DNA of 64,000 nt from Planctomycetota bacterium (GCA_017303505.1 JAFLCP010000009.1:21597-85596); one strand, 5' to 3'; shown: positions 1-9,749, counted from the stretch's first letter. The notes: generated from the letters alone by a model not told the origin. A program made the numbers and translations.

Positions 1-880
1 TTTGATAAGAGTTACCGCCGCCAAATGAACCACCCACACACAATACGGCGAATACAATAGCCAAAATGCCACCCAATTTACCAAGCCCCATCTTGGCAAG
101 ACCATCTTTGAGGTAGACCATGGGACCACCGAGAACGGTCCCATCCGTTCCAACGCGGCGGTACATGACCGCCAAAGAACATTCCGCGAATTTGCTCGTC
201 ATTCCCAACAGGCCGCAAAGAATCATCCAGAACGTGGCGCCTGGACCACCTAGTCCAATCGCGGCAGCAACACCTGCGATGTTACCCAACCCCACGGTTC
301 CGGACAAAGCTGACGCGAGCGCTTGAAAATGCGATACCTCGCCCGAGTTCTTTGGATCGTCGTACTTCCCCATTACGAGGTCGAGACCGTGCTTAAAGCC
401 TCGAAAGTTAATGAATCCCATTTTGATGGTCAGAAATACGCCGCCGCACAATAGCCACAACACCACAAAAGGTATTTTGACACCGAGCAGTTTTTCAGTG
501 CCAAAATCAAAAAACAACACTGCGCTCATCGGATCAACGACGTAGTAGCCAGCACGATTGTCGATTTTGCCAATCCAGGTTTTTTCTTTTTCAGCCCACT
601 TCTCTTCCGGGGTTCGTGGCTTCTTGGGAGCGGCCTCAGCGTTCTTTTCACCTTCAACTGGCTGAGTCGATGTTGGGGCTGGCGACGAAGCTGTTTCGCT
701 GGCTGCGGCTGCATCGGTTACGGCGGGTGCCGTTGTTGGAGCACTTTCACTCGAAGCTGCACCAGCTTCTTGTCCCAACACATTTGGCAGCGAGATACAA
801 GAAAGTCCAAAAACGAGCGCGCCCAAAACTGCCCAACGCGCTGCACTGGCCCAATGCCCAGCGGAAGATTTTTTTTGCAT
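1..880 (-). CDS. Sodium:alanine symporter (AGCS family), 3' part missing
   Basis: Inner-membrane symporter importing alanine or glycine with Na+ (family knowledge). I translated the minus strand from the ATG at 880 to the window edge, 293 codons without a stop. The diagnostic AGCS stretch is clear around residues 190-225, including SGTVGLGNIAGVAAAIGLGG followed by PGATFWM. Before the first transporter helix there is a signal-peptide-like segment (residues 13-37) and then about 70 residues rich in Ala, Pro, Glu and Ser, an extension not usual for this family. The rest of the gene lies to the left of the window. Its upstream neighbour on the same strand is the sulfatase fusion, about 200 bases away, so co-transcription is possible but not shown. 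Confidence 0.9.
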   Translation of the reverse strand, partial: MQKKSSAGHWASAARWAVLGALVFGLSCISLPNVLGQEAGAASSESAPTTAPAVTDAAAASETASSPAPTSTQPVEGEKNAEAAPKKPRTPEEKWAEKEKTWIGKIDNRAGYYVVDPMSAVLFFDFGTEKLLGVKIPFVVLWLLCGGVFLTIKMGFINFRGFKHGLDLVMGKYDDPKNSGEVSHFQALASALSGTVGLGNIAGVAAAIGLGGPGATFWMILCGLLGMTSKFAECSLAVMYRRVGTDGTVLGGPMVYLKDGLAKMGLGKLGGILAIVFAVLCVGGSFGGGNSYQ

Positions 881-1083
881 GAAACCAATCCTCGACAATT
901 TCGCAATCAATTGAGTCCGCCGCAAAAGCGGAGATCGCGATTTCGTTGGATACCAAAAGAGTAATGAGATGAAAACGTAACCAATTCGGAGAGGATGTTA
1001 AGGGTTCTATTGGAATTGGAACCCTCGGTCAAATCAATTCCCACCCTCACCGAAATAGTTCAATAAATTGGCAAATTTCCGGA

Positions 1084-4062
1084 TTACTTTTTCCGCAAAA
1101 CCCATACAACTTCGCTGGCGTGCGACAGACTACCCGCTTCGGTTTCCAGCGGGGCAATAATCGGTGGAAATTGATCGATTTCTACCGCGTTATTCCCCTG
1201 CTCGTGCTTACGAAAAAGAAAGAGATACGTTTCGTTTTGCGGACGGTAGTGATGGAAAAAGAGATCATTCTTGCGGTGCAACAAGCGACGGAGTTTCTCG
1301 GTTTGCATCTGCAATCCGGGGGCTGAACAACCAATTCCCTTGGCGAACTCGCCCGCTGTACCTTTGGCAACCTCTTCGCCACCAATCTCCAAAACATACT
1401 CGCCATCAGCCAATCCTTCTACCACCACTTTCTTCGACAACGCCGGAGCCATATCGACAGGCATCAACTCGCCCGTTGATCGCAGAGGAAGCGGCAAGCA
1501 GGGTGCAATTTCCTTCCAACGCCATTCGCTCGCATTGGACGACTCGATCGCCTCTAAACTCCACTTGTCGCCAAACGAAATCGGCTTCGTGCGCTCGGCA
1601 TCACTCACCTTCAAAGTGATATTATCCTCCGACAACTCCAACTTGCATTCACTTGGCACCAAGACATCGGCCAACCTTCGACTGTATTCGGAATAACCTG
1701 CAGCATTCAAGTGAATTCCATTGGCCGTCCATTCATTCTTGATCTCTGGCATGGCCACTACTGATAACTGTCGTTCGCTGCCGATCTCCTTCAAAGCAGC
1801 AACGATCACCGGGTAGCGTTCCTTGTAGTTCGCCAATCGCACATCAGCTTGGGAGGCTTCAAGAACCGGTGGCAACAATAAGCTGACTCGATAGTTAGAC
1901 TTGACTAAATCATCCAACAACCGCCGCATCTGTTGTTTGAAAACATCCACAGTTAAGTTCTTATCAAACGCTTCGTTCATTCCATAGGCCACCAAAACGT
2001 GTGTAGGTTTAGCGGCTGCCAGATCTTTCAAGCGACGTTGGTAACCTTCTTCATATCCACCAAATACTGCTCGTGCGCGGCCGCTCGCATCGTCGCCACT
2101 CCAGGCAACGTTGCGGAACGATACCCCGAGATTGGCAGTCCGTGAAACAAGAATCGTCTCCAATTCATCTTGCATCTGCATACGTTCAAACAAAGTTGCT
2201 CCCAACAAGGCAACTCGGTCATTCTGTTGAAAGAGTCCAACTTCCTGAGCAGCACTATTGGACGCAGTGGCCTCTGAGAGTGCCCCCAAGTAACTCACAT
2301 ATGCAAAATAGAAACCTCGCTCTTCACCCGAGTTGGCCTCACGTTTAAGAACCGTTTTGATCATCGCCGGTCCTTCAGCGAGCGACAACGTCAATCGGAC
2401 CTCTTGCGAATCGGGAGAAATAGCAGTGTAACTCTCCTGATTATGGGCACGGACCAATGCAAATACACCGCCGAGCGGTTGCTGAACACCGTCTGGTCGC
2501 ATCCGCAAACGGAATTGATAAACGCCCGCTTTTCGAACATCGACAGCCCATTCTCCATTAACAGCTCGATCCCGATTCAAATCGCTTTGATAAGCCACAA
2601 TGTCCTGGCTGTGCCAATCATGAGCCGTCAAGTACACTTCTGCGTCCGCATCGGTTCCGAGGTGAATGCGTTGGTAATCATCGTTTTCTTTCGAGACGTC
2701 GTTCCAGAACGCTTCGTAAAAGCGGTTAAGACGCTGCACGATATCGGGATGAGCACTACTAATGTTCTGCGTTTGACCTGGATCTTTCTCCAAGTCGTAA
2801 AGTTCTTCACCGACAAGCCGATAACGTTGATCGGCCACGACAAACTTGCGTCTTTTTTCTGGATGATCGATTCGTTGCGATTGAACGACTAAGGTGCGAT
2901 CGTTCCAAGAGCCTGCATCGCCCTGGATCAAACCCACTAAACTCATTCCATCACTTTTCCAATCTTTGGGAATACTCAATCCACAGAGCTCAACCAAGGT
3001 TGGCAGTAAATCAAAATGTGCAGTCAATTGTCCAACGTCGCGGGCAGCCCCTAGCTTCTTCGGATAGTGGATAAAGCAAGGAACTCGATGACCTCCTTCA
3101 TAAACCGTACCCTTCATGCCTCGCATGCCCGCGTTGTATCCATTCCACTTACCCTCTTTCACTTGATTGCTCATCCCGGCTGCTGTCCCGTTGTCCGTCA
3201 TGTAGATGACAATGGTATTGTCGAGCTTGCCGCTGCTTTGCAATTGCTCAAGCAAACGTCCCACATTGCTGTCGATACACTCGATCATGCCGTAAAACGC
3301 CGACATCGGTTTTTCAACGCCTTGATTCAAGTACTTTTGCTCGAACGATTCAGGCACTTTGTAAGGACTGTGCGGAGCGTTAAATGCCAAGTAGCAGAAG
3401 AACGGTTGATCTTTAGTTTCGTCCATGAACCGGCTAGCGGCTTGTGCAAATACATTGGTGCAGTAACCTAGAACTTGGGTAGGTTTTCCGTTCTGCAAAA
3501 AGGTATCATCGAAGTAATCATTGCCCCAATGATCGGGAACTTGACCGACACCTCCGCCACCATGGATCAACGATTCATCAAATCCCCGCTCCCAAGGGCG
3601 ATAAGGTGAATTATCTCCCAGATGCCACTTACCGAAGATTCCTGTGCGAAAACCTGCCGTCTTAAAGGCTTGTGGCATTGTCCAACGCGAGGCATTCAAG
3701 AAACTGCGGCCCATTACGGTATGCCAAACACCCCCCCGCATTGCATATTGCCCCGACATCAAGGCGGCTCGAGTTTCGGCACATGTAGGATCGACATGAA
3801 AATTTGTAAGGCGAATGGAATCCTTCGCGAGTCGATCCAGATTGGGCGTCTGAATCATGGTGTTTCCATGAAATCCAATATCGCCGTATCCTTGGTCATC
3901 GGCGATGATTAAAAGAACATTGGGAGGCGTGGCTGCCACGACGGCCGTCGATTTAGTTGCTGCTTCAGCGGCCGAGGCAATCGAAAAGCCACTCCACACC
4001 GACAAGAAAACCAAACCAACGAAAAACAGACGAATCCAGATTTGGCTATTGAACTTTTTCAT
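1084..4062 (-). CDS. Secreted sulfatase fused to an SGNH-hydrolase-like domain
   Basis: Exported protein of about 992 residues. A signal peptide spans about residues 1-35. The sulfatase domain (about 45-480) begins NVLLIIADDQGYGDIGFHGN, whose two Asp are expected Ca2+ ligands, and carries GIFGKWHLGDN. The formylglycine site reads C-A-E-T-R (Cys about 94), whereas the usual pattern is C-x-P/A-x-R. A beta-sandwich-like stretch follows (about 500-600). The C-terminal half (about 610-820) resembles the SGNH-like domain of planctomycete heme-binding proteins: FRNVAWSGDD, VAYGMNEAF and GIHLNAAGY. Its block I reads LLGATLFERM, lacking the usual GDS serine, so esterase activity is uncertain. I chose the ATG at 4062; a TTG nine bases upstream is in frame. 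It is divergent from the amidase gene. Confidence 0.88.
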   Translation of the reverse strand: MKKFNSQIWIRLFFVGLVFLSVWSGFSIASAAEAATKSTAVVAATPPNVLLIIADDQGYGDIGFHGNTMIQTPNLDRLAKDSIRLTNFHVDPTCAETRAALMSGQYAMRGGVWHTVMGRSFLNASRWTMPQAFKTAGFRTGIFGKWHLGDNSPYRPWERGFDESLIHGGGGVGQVPDHWGNDYFDDTFLQNGKPTQVLGYCTNVFAQAASRFMDETKDQPFFCYLAFNAPHSPYKVPESFEQKYLNQGVEKPMSAFYGMIECIDSNVGRLLEQLQSSGKLDNTIVIYMTDNGTAAGMSNQVKEGKWNGYNAGMRGMKGTVYEGGHRVPCFIHYPKKLGAARDVGQLTAHFDLLPTLVELCGLSIPKDWKSDGMSLVGLIQGDAGSWNDRTLVVQSQRIDHPEKRRKFVVADQRYRLVGEELYDLEKDPGQTQNISSAHPDIVQRLNRFYEAFWNDVSKENDDYQRIHLGTDADAEVYLTAHDWHSQDIVAYQSDLNRDRAVNGEWAVDVRKAGVYQFRLRMRPDGVQQPLGGVFALVRAHNQESYTAISPDSQEVRLTLSLAEGPAMIKTVLKREANSGEERGFYFAYVSYLGALSEATASNSAAQEVGLFQQNDRVALLGATLFERMQMQDELETILVSRTANLGVSFRNVAWSGDDASGRARAVFGGYEEGYQRRLKDLAAAKPTHVLVAYGMNEAFDKNLTVDVFKQQMRRLLDDLVKSNYRVSLLLPPVLEASQADVRLANYKERYPVIVAALKEIGSERQLSVVAMPEIKNEWTANGIHLNAAGYSEYSRRLADVLVPSECKLELSEDNITLKVSDAERTKPISFGDKWSLEAIESSNASEWRWKEIAPCLPLPLRSTGELMPVDMAPALSKKVVVEGLADGEYVLEIGGEEVAKGTAGEFAKGIGCSAPGLQMQTEKLRRLLHRKNDLFFHHYRPQNETYLFLFRKHEQGNNAVEIDQFPPIIAPLETEAGSLSHASEVVWVLRKK

Positions 4063-4410
4063 CACAAACAATCCTGATGTATTCCTGATCAGACCAAACG
4101 AAATACACGCGATGGTCGGTGCATAACTTTGGATTTTGGGGAGGGGAAAGGGACATGAGTGGTGACAAGTTTCCTCGTCGCGGATCGGCGTAGTATATCC
4201 ATCGCTACGCCGTATCTCTGTAGCTATACATCTCTGTATCTATACAGATCTCCGTAGCTATACAGCCCCATATAATACCCAACCTTGCTTCTCGCTGCTT
4301 GTATTGACCGCGAGAGTTAAGCAAAATTTCCAGGGAAGCTCAGCACCCATTTGCGTGGGGGCAGCGAGCCTCTGTACGCGATATTTGCCCCGAAACATAA
4401 GGAAACTCGA
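4063..4410. other. Divergent intergenic region, sulfatase fusion / amidase
   Basis: No gene is seen here. The stretch must hold the promoters of the two divergent neighbours. It contains three imperfect short tandem repeats (separate entry) and, at 4399-4404, an AAGGAA Shine-Dalgarno sequence ahead of the preferred GTG start of the amidase. Confidence 0.6.
4216..4264. repeat. Three imperfect 15-bp tandem repeats
   Basis: CTCTGTAGCTATACA (4216-4230), CTCTGTATCTATACA (4232-4246) and CTCCGTAGCTATACA (4250-4264). The copies differ at one or two positions and are spaced 16 and 18 bases start to start. They lie in the divergent promoter region and could be a regulator binding array or simple sequence drift. 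Confidence 0.75.
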
Positions 4411-6075
4411 GTGGATCGCCGAAAGTGGTTGCAACTTTGTTCAGCGGTAGGTGTCGGGTCGGTCGCATTTCAACGTTCACTCGCCGCACAAGCTGAGGAA
4501 AGCGGCAAAATTACCAAAGAAATGGTCGCCAACGCAGCTTGGGTTTCCCAACTTGAACTGAGCGAGCAAGAACAAGAGGATTTGGTTCGCTCACTGCAAC
4601 AGATGTCTGATGGGCAGAAATCCGTTCGCAAAGTTCCGCTGGACGCCGACATTCCTCCCGCGATGGTCTTCTCACCTCACGATCTACTCCTTCCCCCAAA
4701 TTCGAACTCCAGCGTCGAAGCGGTTTACAAGGTCACGCCTAAGCCCTTTGATGGCGACCTTCCAAGCGATTCAGATGAAATTGCATTTGCATCCGTAGCG
4801 AAACAAGCAACTTGGTTGCGGGCCAAGAAAATCACAAGCGTCGAACTCACAAAAATCTATTTGCAACGAATCAGTCGATACGACACCGTGCTTCAGGCCG
4901 TTGTAGAACGATTGGATGAACCAGCCTTAAAAGCAGCCGCAGTGGCTGATGCTGAACTGGCTAGCGGTAAAGATCGCGGCCCTTTGCATGGCATTCCGTA
5001 CGGAGCGAAAGATCTTGTGGCAGTTCCGCCATGGCCAACACAGTGGGGAGCCCCGGCGTATCGTGATCAAGTTCGTCCGAATACGGCAACAGTAGCCGAG
5101 CGATTGCAAGCTGCTGGGGCAATTTTGATCGCCAAGTTGTCGTTGGGTGCGCTCGCTATGGGCGATCAATGGTTTGGTGGAATGACCCGCAGTCCATGGA
5201 ATCCTCGACAAGGAAGCAGCGGTTCATCAGCAGGTTCGGCTTCAGCCGTCGCAGCTGGCTTATGCTCCTTTGCAATTGGGAGCGAAACGTTGGGGAGCAT
5301 CATCTCTCCTTGCCGCCGGTGCCATGTAACTGGCTTGCGTCCAACCTTCGGGCGAGTGTCGCGAGCAGGCTGTATGACACTTTCCTGGAGCATGGACAAA
5401 CTTGGCCCCATTGCCCGCACCGCAGAAGATTGTGCTTTGGTCTTATCGAAAATTTCTGGGGTCGATGCTCGCGATCCCGCCACACGCGAACGCTCTTTTA
5501 TCTATCCGTTTGAAGCTGCGGTAGAACAATGGAACATCGGTTATGTCCCTGGCACACTTTCTGACGGAGAGCAAAAATGTGTCGATGCATTGAAGAATGC
5601 TGGGGCTAAATTAGTCGAAATCAAATTGCCCGATCGGTTTCCGCTCGGCGCGATGGTCTCGACGCTGGATGTCGAAGCGGCCACCAGCTTTGATGATTTA
5701 CTTCGCACTGGACCACTGCGCGGTTTGGGGGCTTGGCCATCGATTTTCCGCGAAGGACAATTTGTACCTGCCGTCCACTATCTTCGCAGTAATCGCTTGC
5801 GAACCGAATTAGTACGTGAGGCGGAAGCCGTGTATCAAACCGTTGATGTCGTAGTGGGGAGCGATGACTTGGTGCTTACCAACTTGAGTGGCCATCCGAG
5901 TATGATCGTCACCGCAGGCACAATGGATCGCCGAGGTAGTCGACGCCCCTGGCCCGTCAAATTGACCAGTCGATTTTGGGGCGAGGATCGGCTATTGACG
6001 ATCGCAGCTTGGCTGCAACAACATGTTCCACCTAGCCCATATGCCCCTGCAGATTTTGGCTGGGACGAAGATTAA
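4411..6075 (+). CDS. Amidase-signature family protein with Tat signal
   Basis: Amide hydrolase related to GatA-type amidases, probably exported; substrate unknown. The protein starts with a twin-arginine-like leader (DRRKWLQLCSAVGVG). The amidase core starts near residue 130. The Lys of the Ser-cisSer-Lys triad is in GIPYGAKDL, the cis-Ser in GSSGSSAGSASA, and the nucleophile in GSETLGSIISP. The last shows Leu where many family members have Gly, and CRRC follows it. I prefer the GTG at 4411, preceded by AAGGAA, over an in-frame upstream ATG at 4351, because it places the Arg pair next to the N terminus as Tat signals require. No gatB or gatC lies nearby, so a tRNA amidotransferase role is unlikely. 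Confidence 0.87.
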   Translation: MDRRKWLQLCSAVGVGSVAFQRSLAAQAEESGKITKEMVANAAWVSQLELSEQEQEDLVRSLQQMSDGQKSVRKVPLDADIPPAMVFSPHDLLLPPNSNSSVEAVYKVTPKPFDGDLPSDSDEIAFASVAKQATWLRAKKITSVELTKIYLQRISRYDTVLQAVVERLDEPALKAAAVADAELASGKDRGPLHGIPYGAKDLVAVPPWPTQWGAPAYRDQVRPNTATVAERLQAAGAILIAKLSLGALAMGDQWFGGMTRSPWNPRQGSSGSSAGSASAVAAGLCSFAIGSETLGSIISPCRRCHVTGLRPTFGRVSRAGCMTLSWSMDKLGPIARTAEDCALVLSKISGVDARDPATRERSFIYPFEAAVEQWNIGYVPGTLSDGEQKCVDALKNAGAKLVEIKLPDRFPLGAMVSTLDVEAATSFDDLLRTGPLRGLGAWPSIFREGQFVPAVHYLRSNRLRTELVREAEAVYQTVDVVVGSDDLVLTNLSGHPSMIVTAGTMDRRGSRRPWPVKLTSRFWGEDRLLTIAAWLQQHVPPSPYAPADFGWDED

Positions 6076-6163
6076 GCTCACAGCGACCTCGCTCTTAAGC
6101 CTCTGATTTCGTACAATGCGGGCGTCTTGGAATTACATACTTTTGGCGGAATGGATGGAATAA

Positions 6164-7120
6164 ATGCGTTTGATTGGAACGCTGGAAGGACGAAAACGTG
6201 CGGAAGTTTTCGTCGCTTTTTTGATCGCTCAAAAAGTACGGACCATCGTTGAAACACAAGCTGGTGCAACGGATGTCTACGAAATTTGGATTTGCGATGA
6301 AGATCAGGTTCCATTAGCTAAAGGGGAGCTGGAGAAATTCCGCGGCGCTGCAGATCTCTCCGTATACGAAGAATCACGGCGAAAAGCGGAAGAAGTGTTG
6401 CGTGAAGAACAACATCGCAAGGCTGCCTCGGCCAAGAACGTTCAAAAGCTACGCTATAACACCGGCGGGGCCAGCGGATTCTGGCCTCCACCAATCACCT
6501 TAGCTTTAGTGGTGATTGCTTCGCTGGTATCGCTAGCCACAGACTTCGGTACACCACCGAAAAACAACAGTCTTGGCAACACGCTCGTGAACGAACTTAT
6601 GTTTATTAGTTCAGCCAACATTCAAGAGCAAGTAGCAGATAGCGGTCGAATCACTGCACCAGCCGCTTCGATTTTGCAAGGCGAAGTTTGGCGAGTGATC
6701 ACACCGATTTTTCTGCATCTGCGTCCATTGCATTTGCTCTTCAACCTGTTTGCACTGATTCCATTAGGACGGATTGTAGAACGGGGCGAGGGAACATTCC
6801 GCTACTCGATGTTTATCCTGGCCGCAGCAATCATCCCGAATCTCATGCAAGGCCTTCTCCCTCCGGCTTACTTTGGCAGCCCGTTGTTCGGCGGCCTCTC
6901 TGGAGTTGCGTATGCCCTATTCGGTTTTCTGTGGGTCAAGACATCCTTGCAACCGCAAATGGGAATCTATTTTCCAACGTCCACCATCATCCTCATGATG
7001 TTGTGGCTCGTGCTGGGATTCACGGGACAAGTGGGACCTATCGCGAACATGGCCCATTTAGGCGGCCTATTGGTTGGCCTAGCCAGTGGATGGCTGGCTG
7101 TTCAATTTCCCAAACGCTAG
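6164..7120 (+). CDS. Rhomboid-family intramembrane serine protease, GlpG-like
   Basis: Cleaves substrates within the inner membrane (family knowledge). Residues 1-75 form a small cytoplasmic domain like the N-terminal domain of GlpG. A charged linker follows, then about six membrane segments (about 105-315). The catalytic Ser is in FGGLSGVAYALFGF (Ser246) and the catalytic His in ANMAHLGGLLVGL (His298), both matching GlpG closely. A second conserved element, HLRPLHLLFNLFAL, supplies the oxyanion-site His and Asn. The ATG at 6164 has GGATGGA just upstream. It stands 88 bases after the amidase on the same strand and is convergent with ppsA. Confidence 0.95.
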   Translation: MRLIGTLEGRKRAEVFVAFLIAQKVRTIVETQAGATDVYEIWICDEDQVPLAKGELEKFRGAADLSVYEESRRKAEEVLREEQHRKAASAKNVQKLRYNTGGASGFWPPPITLALVVIASLVSLATDFGTPPKNNSLGNTLVNELMFISSANIQEQVADSGRITAPAASILQGEVWRVITPIFLHLRPLHLLFNLFALIPLGRIVERGEGTFRYSMFILAAAIIPNLMQGLLPPAYFGSPLFGGLSGVAYALFGFLWVKTSLQPQMGIYFPTSTIILMMLWLVLGFTGQVGPIANMAHLGGLLVGLASGWLAVQFPKR

Positions 7121-7178
7121 TGTAGTTTGTTCGTTCACATCAACGAGCAAAGGAAAGTAAGCCGCGTGAGCATTTGGC

Positions 7179-9587
7179 TCAACCGCCTTCCGCTTTAAGT
7201 ATCTCCAAAGTCGTTTTGATGACTGCGTCTGGATTCAGTGAAATACTGTCAATTCCATGCTCTACTAAAAAACGTGCAAAGTCTGGATAGTCACTGGGCG
7301 CTTGTCCGCAAATCCCAATTTTGCGACCCGTTTTCTTCACTTTTTCCAAAGCTAATTGAAAAAATGCTAACATGGCGGGGTCACGCTCGTTGAAGACATG
7401 GGCCACGATTTCTGAGTCGCGATCAACACCGAGCGTCAATTGCGTGAGATCGTTGGAGCCGATCGAAAAGCCATCGAAAATTTCAGCGAAGGCTTCAGCC
7501 GCAATTACATTGCTAGGAATTTCACACATCACATAGACCTCAAGATTTTTCTCGCCTCGTTTCAGACCATACTCCTCCATAACACTGAGTACTTTTTTCC
7601 CTTCTTCAACGGTGCGGCAGAAAGGGATCATCAACTTGAGATTGGTTAGTCCCATTTCCTCACGCACTCGTTTCATGGCTGAGCACTCTAAACCGAAAGC
7701 ATCTTTGAAGTCTGGAGCGTAATACCTCGATGCGCCGCGAAAACCGATCATGGGATTCTCTTCGACTGGTTCGAATTCGCGACCACCTATCAAATTCGCA
7801 TATTCATTGCTTTTGAAGTCACTCATGCGAATGATTACATCTTTCGGATAGAAAGCGGCAGCGATCATGGCGACGCCTCGCGCTAGACGATCGACAAAGT
7901 ACTCGGACTTGTTGGGAAATCCAAGCGTTGCTTGCTCAATTTTGGCACGAGCATCTTGATCTTTCAGTGAATCAAATCGCAGAAGAGCCAAAGGATGGAT
8001 CTTGATATGATTAGCGATGATAAACTCCATTCGAGCTAAACCGACTCCGTCGTTAGGAATGGCGGCAAGCGAAAAGACTTCATCAGGATTAGCAACGTTC
8101 ATCATGATTTTGGTTTTGGGATGTTTCAATTCGGCAAGATTGAGTTCGCTGTGTTCGTAATTCAAGATGCCTTGATAGACAAATCCTGTGTCGCCTTCAG
8201 CGCAGCTTACCGTTGCGTCCATACCTGTGATGAGTTTTTCTGTGGCATTGATTGCACCAACGATCGCAGGGAGTCCAAGTTCACGGCTGACAATGGCGGC
8301 ATGACATGTTCGGCCACCTCGATTGGTTACAATCGCGGCCGCTTTTTTCATGATTGGTTCCCAGTCAGGGTCGGTTTTGTCGGTGACGAGAATTTCTCCG
8401 GTCTGCAATTCTTGTAAACGCGTTGCATCTTGGATGACTCGAACTTTTCCAGTTCCGATGCGTTCGCCTACGGATCGGCCACTGGCGAGGACTTTCGCAC
8501 CACCAGCGTTAATCTTATAGGATTCAAGAACATTGGCTTTGCGACGAGAGTGAATGGTTTCAGGGCGGGCTTGCACGATGAATAGCTCACCCGTCCGGCC
8601 ATCTTTGGCCCATTCCATATCCATCGGCGTATACGTTCCTCGACGATCGCTATAGTGATTTTCGATTATTGTAGCCCAAGTCGCTAGGGTTAGGATGTCA
8701 TCATCGCTCAATGAGAACCGGATGCGATCGGGCATTGGAACGGGAACATTGCGTGTCATCCTCCCGCCCCCTAGGTCATAGATGAGTTTGAATTCCTTCG
8801 ATCCGAGACCCTTCTTCAAAATCGGACGGAAGCCTTGAAGAAGCGTCGGCTTGAAAACATAAAACTCATCAGGAGTAACTGAGCCTTGTACAACGTTTTC
8901 ACCCAAGCCGTATGCGGAGTTGATAAGAATGGCGTCGCGAAAACCGCTTTCGGTATCGATCGAGAACATCACACCTGCAGAACCCAAATCGCTTCGTACC
9001 ATGCGCTGTACACCAACAGAGAGAGCAATCGCAGTTTGACTGAAGCCACGGTCATAACGATAGGAGATCGCTCGATCTGTAAACAAAGATGCAAAACAGC
9101 GACGGCAAGTATCGATTAAGGCCGTTAACCCACATACGTTGAGATAAGTTTCTTGTTGACCAGCAAAACTCGCATCGGGAAGATCTTCTGCGGTTGCACT
9201 GCTGCGTACCGCGACGTCGAGCCATGCTTGTGAGCCGCTGAGTTGTCTATAAGCCCTTTCGATTTCTTCGATTAGAAGAGTGGGCATTGGAGCTTCGAGG
9301 ATGGCGGTTCTTACTTGATTACCGCGTTGTCGCAGATTTTCGATATCATGGGTGTTGAGATCAGCCAGCAGATTTGCAATACGTTGCTCGAGTCTATTTT
9401 CGGCCAAAAAATAGCGGTAGGCCTCTGCGGTAATGGCAAAGCCGTCAGGTACTCGCACACCTTTGCCGCTCAGTTCGCGCACCATTTCGCCCAGCGATGC
9501 GTTCTTCCCACCTACTCTGGGTACATCGCTCAAACGCAGTTGATTGAAGAAGAGAACAAACTCGTTTGCCTTAGGATCTGGGGACAT
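7179..9587 (-). CDS. ppsA: Phosphoenolpyruvate synthase
   Basis: Converts pyruvate, ATP and water to phosphoenolpyruvate, AMP and phosphate, the entry step of gluconeogenesis. At 802 residues it has the usual family length. The N-terminal ATP-grasp region begins with VGGKNASLGEM, the swivelling phosphohistidine domain has GGRTCHAAIVSRELGLPA with the catalytic His, and the C-terminal PEP-utilising TIM barrel carries FSIGSNDLTQLTLGVDRDS and the Cys of KIGICGQAPSD. The ATG at 9587 is preceded by GGAG. It is divergent from the hydrogenase operon across 244 bases that contain palindromic elements. Confidence 0.97.
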   Translation of the reverse strand: MSPDPKANEFVLFFNQLRLSDVPRVGGKNASLGEMVRELSGKGVRVPDGFAITAEAYRYFLAENRLEQRIANLLADLNTHDIENLRQRGNQVRTAILEAPMPTLLIEEIERAYRQLSGSQAWLDVAVRSSATAEDLPDASFAGQQETYLNVCGLTALIDTCRRCFASLFTDRAISYRYDRGFSQTAIALSVGVQRMVRSDLGSAGVMFSIDTESGFRDAILINSAYGLGENVVQGSVTPDEFYVFKPTLLQGFRPILKKGLGSKEFKLIYDLGGGRMTRNVPVPMPDRIRFSLSDDDILTLATWATIIENHYSDRRGTYTPMDMEWAKDGRTGELFIVQARPETIHSRRKANVLESYKINAGGAKVLASGRSVGERIGTGKVRVIQDATRLQELQTGEILVTDKTDPDWEPIMKKAAAIVTNRGGRTCHAAIVSRELGLPAIVGAINATEKLITGMDATVSCAEGDTGFVYQGILNYEHSELNLAELKHPKTKIMMNVANPDEVFSLAAIPNDGVGLARMEFIIANHIKIHPLALLRFDSLKDQDARAKIEQATLGFPNKSEYFVDRLARGVAMIAAAFYPKDVIIRMSDFKSNEYANLIGGREFEPVEENPMIGFRGASRYYAPDFKDAFGLECSAMKRVREEMGLTNLKLMIPFCRTVEEGKKVLSVMEEYGLKRGEKNLEVYVMCEIPSNVIAAEAFAEIFDGFSIGSNDLTQLTLGVDRDSEIVAHVFNERDPAMLAFFQLALEKVKKTGRKIGICGQAPSDYPDFARFLVEHGIDSISLNPDAVIKTTLEILKAEGG

Positions 9588-9710
9588 TGAGGCTCCTTCC
9601 AGAGTCTGGGGATGGGAATGGGATTGGAATCGAGCGTAGGAAGAGTTACAAAGCAGTCAAGCTGCATCGCAAAAGGTGTTCCATTTCTTCCGCCAGGTGT
9701 GAAAAAGCAC

Positions 9711-9749
9711 TTCGAATTTGACGTCTCTTTCGAATTCCCAAGAATTGGG
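9711..9749. promoter_or_regulatory. Candidate operator region upstream of the hydrogenase operon
   Basis: In the 244-base gap between ppsA and the hydrogenase operon there are two copies of TTCGAATT (9711-9718, 9729-9736), each containing a self-complementary TTCGAA, followed by the palindrome CCCAA-GAA-TTGGG (9737-9749). No standard FNR, CRP or Rex box is recognisable. Binding of a regulator here is inference. Confidence 0.35.

Noticed and set aside
4216..4264. Possible CRISPR-like array
   Set aside because: The repeats are 15 bases with spacers of 1-3 bases and there are no cas genes; it is a short tandem repeat only. No CRISPR array is seen anywhere in the window.
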